64,000 bases of DNA from positions 361,322-425,321 of the forward strand of contig NZ_BSNS01000002.1 of NCBI RefSeq assembly GCF_030160115.1, given 5' to 3'. Below, in pieces: positions 60,429-64,000 of the stretch. Position numbers and translations under genes: made by a program. Position 1 is the first letter of the stretch. Each line of letters opens with the position of its first letter. The notes under the pieces were generated by a model. The model saw nothing but the letters and a program-made list of their open reading frames with translations, had not been told where the DNA came from and made no database searches. The DNA comes from Devosia nitrariae (GTDB lineage Bacteria > Pseudomonadota > Alphaproteobacteria > Rhizobiales > Devosiaceae).

Positions 60429-61343
60429 CTATTCCGGCGACGGCACATAGGTCTCGACACAGAGGGCGATGAAGCCTTTCATCGCGGTCGAGACCGGGCC
60501 GGTCTTGCGGCGGGCGACCAGCAATTGCCGCAGGGCCCAGGGATCGGAAAGCGGGGCGCAGAGAAGGTCGGTGCCGGCTAAGAGGTGCAGGCTCGTCGAG
60601 CGCAGGAAGCCGATGCCGAAGCCGGCCTCGACGAGGCGGACGAGGGCGGGGAAGGTTTCAACGCGCACGCGCTCACCGATGGTGTGGCCGGCCTTGCCGG
60701 CGTGCTCGTTGAGGAGCCGGTCGAGCGCGCCTGCATGATGGATACCGACCGCCTCGTGGCCGACGACACGCTCGAAGGCGATGGCCTTGCGCGGTGCGAG
60801 CTCGGGAGCCAGCGGGTGGTCCGGCGAAGCCAGCACCCAGACCCGGTCGTCCTCGAAGGGGCGGGTCTCGAAGCGGGAGAAATCATAATTGTCCGAGACG
60901 ATGGCAACGTCGGCAAGGCCCTCTTCGAGGGCGGACAGGCCCGCCGCCGCACCCATCTCCTTGATATCGAGGGCGATGGTTGCGTGGCGCTCTGCATATT
61001 TGGCGAGAAGCTCGGGCAAGCGCCCGGAAAGGGAAGCGCTGGTGCAGGCGATACGCAGCGATCCGCGCCGGCCGGTGGCGAATTCGGCCATGACGGTCTC
61101 CAGGTCGGCGATCTCGCGCATCACCGCTCGGGTGTGCTCAACATAGCTCTCGCCGGCGGCAGTCAGGCGGACGCCTTGGGCGGAACGGTCGAAGAGGATG
61201 ACGCCGAGGCGGGATTCAAGCTCGGAGAGCCGACGACTGACGGCCGACGGGGCGATGTTCTCCTTGTCGCCTGCACGGCCGATCGAGCCTTCTTCGGCAA
61301 GGACAAGGATCAGCCGCGCAGTGACTGTATCGAACGGATGCAT
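60429..61343 (-). CDS. LysR-family transcriptional regulator
   Basis: A 304-residue DNA-binding regulator. ATG 61343 gives the winged helix TARLILVLAEEGSIGRAGDK with KENIAPSAVSRRLSELESRL and VILFDRSAQGVRLTAAGESY; the effector domain follows (GSLRIACTSASLSGRLPELL, then LEEGLADVAIVSDNYDFS). The next gene upstream, a TSUP transporter, lies 68 bp away on the same strand, so the regulator may be in one transcript with it. The regulated target and effector are not visible. Confidence 0.92.
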   Translation of the reverse strand: MHPFDTVTARLILVLAEEGSIGRAGDKENIAPSAVSRRLSELESRLGVILFDRSAQGVRLTAAGESYVEHTRAVMREIADLETVMAEFATGRRGSLRIACTSASLSGRLPELLAKYAERHATIALDIKEMGAAAGLSALEEGLADVAIVSDNYDFSRFETRPFEDDRVWVLASPDHPLAPELAPRKAIAFERVVGHEAVGIHHAGALDRLLNEHAGKAGHTIGERVRVETFPALVRLVEAGFGIGFLRSTSLHLLAGTDLLCAPLSDPWALRQLLVARRKTGPVSTAMKGFIALCVETYVPSPE

Positions 61344-61411
61344 GAGCGTGATCTTATCCTCCTCGCCCGAGCAGACGAAGGAGAATGCGCCGCTTTCCAA
61401 GGGATTGTGCG

Positions 61412-62149
61412 TCACGCGACCAGCATGAGGCCGCGCGCGAGATAGACCGCACCGATGCCCGTAACGATCCAGCGCGTCCAGGCGCGGAAGCCGTCGTCGG
61501 TCATGCGGTGGAGGATGGCGGCGCCGAGGCGCGTGCCGAGGACCGCCGCCGGCGCGGCCAGCAGGATCCCCAGCCACTCGGTCTGTGTCAGCACCAGGGT
61601 GGCGTTGGCATAAAAGGCGATCTTGGCGCCGTGGGAGATGACCTGCGTTGCGGCTTTGGTCGCGATCACCGTGCGGCGATCCATCTGCGTGCGGATGAAG
61701 AAGATATCGACCGTCGGTCCCGACAGCCCGACGGTGAGGTTGAGGCCGCCGGCTACGAAACCGCAGAGCAAGGCGTGGTGCGGCTTGGCCGCGTCGAGCG
61801 CCAGCCAGCGCTTGGGCATCCAAACGAGCACCGGCATCAGGCCGACGGCGAAATAGACGCCGCGCAAATCCGGCTGGTAGGCAAGGACGAGCAGCAGTGC
61901 GACCGAGAACAGGACTCCGGCGATGATGAGGCTCAGGATCCGCAGGTCCACGTACTGGCGCGCGAACCAGGCACGCGAGCCGTTGGCGACCACCTGGATC
62001 ACGCCATGGACGGCAATGGCTGTCTCGACCGGCAGCATGAACAGCAGGATCCACAACAGCACCATGCCGCCGGCCATGCCGAAAACGCCCGAGAGCGTGG
62101 AGGTGAAGAAGACGGCGACGATCATGCCGGCCGCGATCCAGAAGGACAT
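61412..62149 (-). CDS. TSUP/TauE-SafE family membrane transporter
   Basis: A 245-residue inner-membrane protein with about eight hydrophobic segments, of the sulfite exporter TauE/SafE family. It begins AAGMIVAVFFTSTLSGVFGM, includes the repeat motif AGGMVLLWILLFMLPVETAI and a second half GGLNLTVGLSGPTVDIFFIR, with TVIATKAATQVISHGAKIAF, typical of the two-fold family. Members export sulfite, sulfoacetate or related organic anions; nothing here fixes the substrate. It lies upstream of the LysR gene on the same strand and is divergent from the CDF exporter. Confidence 0.88.
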   Translation of the reverse strand: MSFWIAAGMIVAVFFTSTLSGVFGMAGGMVLLWILLFMLPVETAIAVHGVIQVVANGSRAWFARQYVDLRILSLIIAGVLFSVALLLVLAYQPDLRGVYFAVGLMPVLVWMPKRWLALDAAKPHHALLCGFVAGGLNLTVGLSGPTVDIFFIRTQMDRRTVIATKAATQVISHGAKIAFYANATLVLTQTEWLGILLAAPAAVLGTRLGAAILHRMTDDGFRAWTRWIVTGIGAVYLARGLMLVA

Positions 62150-62287
62150 GCTGCTTTATCTCCTCGCCCGGCATCCGCCTAGGCTGCTTGAAACTAGCTG
62201 CATTCGACGGCTCCGCGCCTCTCGCGGTTCGGCAAGACCGGGTCGCACCGGGCGATGCTCGCAAACGTTACGTCATCACTCTTGATT

Positions 62288-62315
62288 TTGACAGTTGAAC
62301 ATCTATTCAAATGAT
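62288..62315 (+). promoter_or_regulatory. Zinc-repressor-controlled promoter of the CDF gene
   Basis: A sigma70-like TTGACA (62288-62293) is 16 bp from AATGAT (62310-62315). The spacer holds TTGAA-6-TTCAA (62295-62310), an inverted repeat of the SmtB/ArsR type, so bound repressor would block polymerase. The CDF start is 21 bp further on, with GGGAAAGG as ribosome site. Confidence 0.65.
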
Positions 62316-62335
62316 GAAACCAAGGGAAAGGTGCA

Positions 62336-63346
62336 ATGACGCGGCAACCGCAGGCTGGTCCCAACGGCCACAGGCACGATGATCATGATCATGGACATGA
62401 GCACGGACACGAGCACGAGCACCACAGCCATGCTCCGACGGTAACGGCAGGCAACGAGCGCGTGGTGCTCATCGGGTTCGTGCTGACCTTCGGCTTCATG
62501 ATCGCCGAGGTCATTGGGGGCCTGCTCTCGGGCTCGCTGGCGCTGATTGCCGATGCCGGGCATATGCTGACCGACTCCGTTGCCCTCGCGCTCGCCTGGG
62601 CCGGCTTCCGCTTCGGGCGGCGCCCGTCGGATCGCAAGCGCACGTTCGGCTACATGCGGCTTGAAGTGCTGGCCGGTTTCATCAACGCGGTATCGCTCTT
62701 TGCGCTCGTCGCCTGGATCGCCTGGGAGGCGGTCGGTCGGTTCCTCGACCCGCACCCGATCCTTACCGGACCGATGCTGGCCGTCGCTGTCGTCGGGCTG
62801 GTCGTCAATATCATCGTGTTCCTGGTGCTGCGGCAAGGCGACAGCGAGCACGTCAACATCCGGGGGGCGATGCTGCACGTGCTCGGCGACCTCCTCGGGT
62901 CGGTCGCCGCCATCATCGCCGCCATCGCGATTTATCTCACCGGCTGGACACCGATCGACCCGATCCTCTCGGTGCTGATCTCGCTGCTGATCCTGAGGAG
63001 CGCGTGGTCGCTGCTCAAGAACTCGCTGCAGATCCTTATCGAAGGCGCGCCGACCGGCATCGACGTCGCGGGCATGCCGCAAGCGCTGACGGACGCCGTG
63101 CCCGGGGTTGCCGGCGTCGATCACGTCCACGTCTGGTCGATCACCTCGGGGCGGCCGGCCGCCACCATGGAAGTCAAGCTCACGCCCGGCGCCGATCCGC
63201 GCGAAACACTCCGGGCAGTCAAGGTCGCGCTTAACGATACGTACGGCATCGGCCACTCGACCATCGAGATCGACTTCGGCGACAAGAACCGCGACTGCAG
63301 CCTGGTCACCAACCGGCCGGGCGAGCGTAAGGGACATGCACATTGA
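62336..63346 (+). CDS. Zinc CDF-family cation efflux protein
   Basis: A proton-coupled inner-membrane exporter of 336 residues, likely for zinc (CzcD/ZitB branch). The N-terminus is His-rich (GHRHDDHDHGHEHGHEHEHH), a probable metal-sensing arm. Six helices follow; the transport site has HxxxD twice, ADAGHMLTDSVA in TM2 and MLHVLGDLLGS in TM5, the HD-HD set associated with zinc rather than iron or manganese. The C-terminal domain (GVDHVHVWSITSGRPAATME) is the usual ferredoxin-like part. Its end overlaps the start of the repressor gene. Confidence 0.95.
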   Translation: MTRQPQAGPNGHRHDDHDHGHEHGHEHEHHSHAPTVTAGNERVVLIGFVLTFGFMIAEVIGGLLSGSLALIADAGHMLTDSVALALAWAGFRFGRRPSDRKRTFGYMRLEVLAGFINAVSLFALVAWIAWEAVGRFLDPHPILTGPMLAVAVVGLVVNIIVFLVLRQGDSEHVNIRGAMLHVLGDLLGSVAAIIAAIAIYLTGWTPIDPILSVLISLLILRSAWSLLKNSLQILIEGAPTGIDVAGMPQALTDAVPGVAGVDHVHVWSITSGRPAATMEVKLTPGADPRETLRAVKVALNDTYGIGHSTIEIDFGDKNRDCSLVTNRPGERKGHAH

Positions 63347-63660
63347 ACCCGCAGAACGAAACCGACGTCACCATCCTTGCCGAGACATTCCGGCTGCTGG
63401 GCGATCCGACTCGGCTCAAGGTGCTGCTCGCTTGCCTCAACGCGCCAGCTTCCGTCGGCGATATCGCCCGCAGCATCGAGGCCTCGCCCTCGCTCGTCAG
63501 CCACCATTTGCGGCTCCTGCGCGCGGCACGACTGGTGCGAGGCGAGCGACGCAACAAGCAGGTGTTCTATGAGGCCGACGACGAGCATGTGCGCCATATG
63601 CTGGCCGACATGCTCGCCCATTCGGGGGAAGACGAGCATCGTGCCTCCGAGGCGCTTTAA
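63343..63660 (+). CDS. SmtB/ArsR-type zinc-responsive repressor
   Basis: A 105-residue winged-helix repressor starting at TTG 63343, overlapping the CDF stop (TTGA). The fold reads LAETFRLLGDPTRLKVLLA, SVGDIARSIEASPSLVSHHL and RLLRAARLVRGERRNKQVFY. Near the C-terminus the last helix has DEHVRHMLADMLAHSGE: D-x-H-x10-H-x2-E, the alpha5 zinc site of SmtB. No alpha3N cysteines (the arsenic or cadmium site) are present. It should repress the CDF promoter at 62288-62315 in low zinc. Co-transcribed with the exporter. Confidence 0.92.
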   Translation: MNPQNETDVTILAETFRLLGDPTRLKVLLACLNAPASVGDIARSIEASPSLVSHHLRLLRAARLVRGERRNKQVFYEADDEHVRHMLADMLAHSGEDEHRASEAL

Positions 63661-63726
63661 GACTAAAGTCTGATTGTCCGCGGGAGCGGCTCCACCGGAC
63701 AAAGGCGGGCTCGAAGAGGAGGAACC

Positions 63727-64000
63727 ATGTCCGAAGACAAGCCAGCGAGCCTGAAAGAGGCGGCGCTCTATTTCCACGAGTTTCCCAAGCCGGGCAAGCT
63801 CGAGATCACCGCGACCAAGCCTTTGGCCAACACCCGGGACCTGGCGCTCGCCTATTCGCCGGGGGTGGCAACGCCTTGTGAGGAGATCGCCGCCAATCCG
63901 GACGACGTCTATCGCTATACCTCCAAGGGCAACCTCGTTGCCGTCATCTCCAACGGCACGGCGGTGCTCGGCCTCGGCAATATCGGCGCGCTGGCCTCCA
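63727..64000 (+). CDS. maeB: NADP-dependent malic enzyme, 3' end outside window
   Basis: Oxidative decarboxylation of malate to pyruvate. ATG 63727 follows GAGGAA. The visible ~91 residues carry [20 protein letters not shown], the malic signature [18 protein letters not shown], and [18 protein letters not shown], matching the N-terminus of MaeB (malic domain before the NAD(P) domain). The C-terminal phosphotransacetylase-like domain of the long form is out of view. It lies 66 bp after the repressor and may have its own promoter. Confidence 0.93.
   Translation, partial: MSEDKPASLKEAALYFHEFPKPGKLEITATKPLANTRDLALAYSPGVATPCEEIAANPDDVYRYTSKGNLVAVISNGTAVLGLGNIGALAS

Noticed and set aside
1..64000. 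CRISPR array
   Set aside because: No series of equal-length direct repeats with regular spacers was seen, and no cas gene is present.
1..64000. Complete insertion sequence or prophage
   Set aside because: No transposase, integrase or structural phage gene could be recognised; the only mobile-looking material is short palindromic repeats and possible relics.
1..64000. tRNA or rRNA genes
   Set aside because: Intergenic gaps were read for cloverleaf patterns with a GGTTCGAATC-type arm and for rRNA cores; none was convincing.

Overview
The window reads as chromosome of a GC-rich alphaproteobacterium of the Hyphomicrobiales (Rhizobiales), probably Devosiaceae-like. The reasons are the core order dnaX-ybaB-recR and def-fmt-truA next to rmuC, a Caulobacter/Agrobacterium-style cpa/tad pilus locus, high G+C in third codon positions, and the TIM-barrel, nucleoside and metal genes. 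The genus is inference; no rRNA or tRNA gene was found.

Layout. 1-3 kb: the end of dapE, two tandem paralogous membrane proteins, a decayed antisense coding relic, and a YaiI/YqxD protein. 3.3-11.5 kb: an accessory sugar locus. A LacI-family repressor reads left into two broken catabolic genes (an amidohydrolase remnant and a frameshifted GMC oxidoreductase). A perfect palindromic operator sits before a rightward CUT1 ABC transporter (binding protein, two permeases, no ATPase) and two TIM-barrel isomerase/epimerase genes, the second frameshifted. 11.5-17.2 kb: truA, fmt and def leftward, a ParDE-type toxin-antitoxin pair, rmuC, and a dienelactone hydrolase with a possible Tat signal. 17.3-24.5 kb: an MHYT-PAS-GGDEF-EAL c-di-GMP protein, an acidic unknown protein, recR-ybaB-dnaX, the SRP RNA (antisense to the top strand) and prephenate dehydratase. 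24.7-28.9 kb: an anchored cytochrome c, a GhrA-like reductase, a MarR-GNAT fusion and an M17 aminopeptidase.

29-40.5 kb: a near-complete Tad/Flp pilus locus. It holds tadD, tadC, tadB, cpaF, cpaE, cpaC, cpaB, cpaA and two flp pilins, with a divergent stand-alone pilus N-domain protein and two TadE/F pseudopilins across an AT-rich promoter region. 40.5-54.5 kb: HAD hydrolase, then a nucleoside uptake and salvage cluster on the minus strand (BMP-type binding protein, ATPase, two permeases, cdd, deoC, a double aldehyde dehydrogenase, deoA, deoB, upp). It is interrupted by one plus-strand hydrolase and carries two long inverted repeats. Together these genes would import nucleosides, deaminate cytidine, cleave thymidine/uridine, recycle uracil, and turn deoxyribose phosphate into glyceraldehyde-3-phosphate and acetate.

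54.7-64 kb: a nitrilase-family amidase, a CoxG-like protein, a three-gene module of coiled-coil and membrane proteins of unknown function (the best candidate for an undescribed system), a VOC protein, LysR and TSUP genes, a zinc CDF exporter with an SmtB-type repressor and a visible operator, and the start of a malic enzyme. A dispersed REP-like repeat occurs three times (20.5, 21.2 and 60.3 kb).
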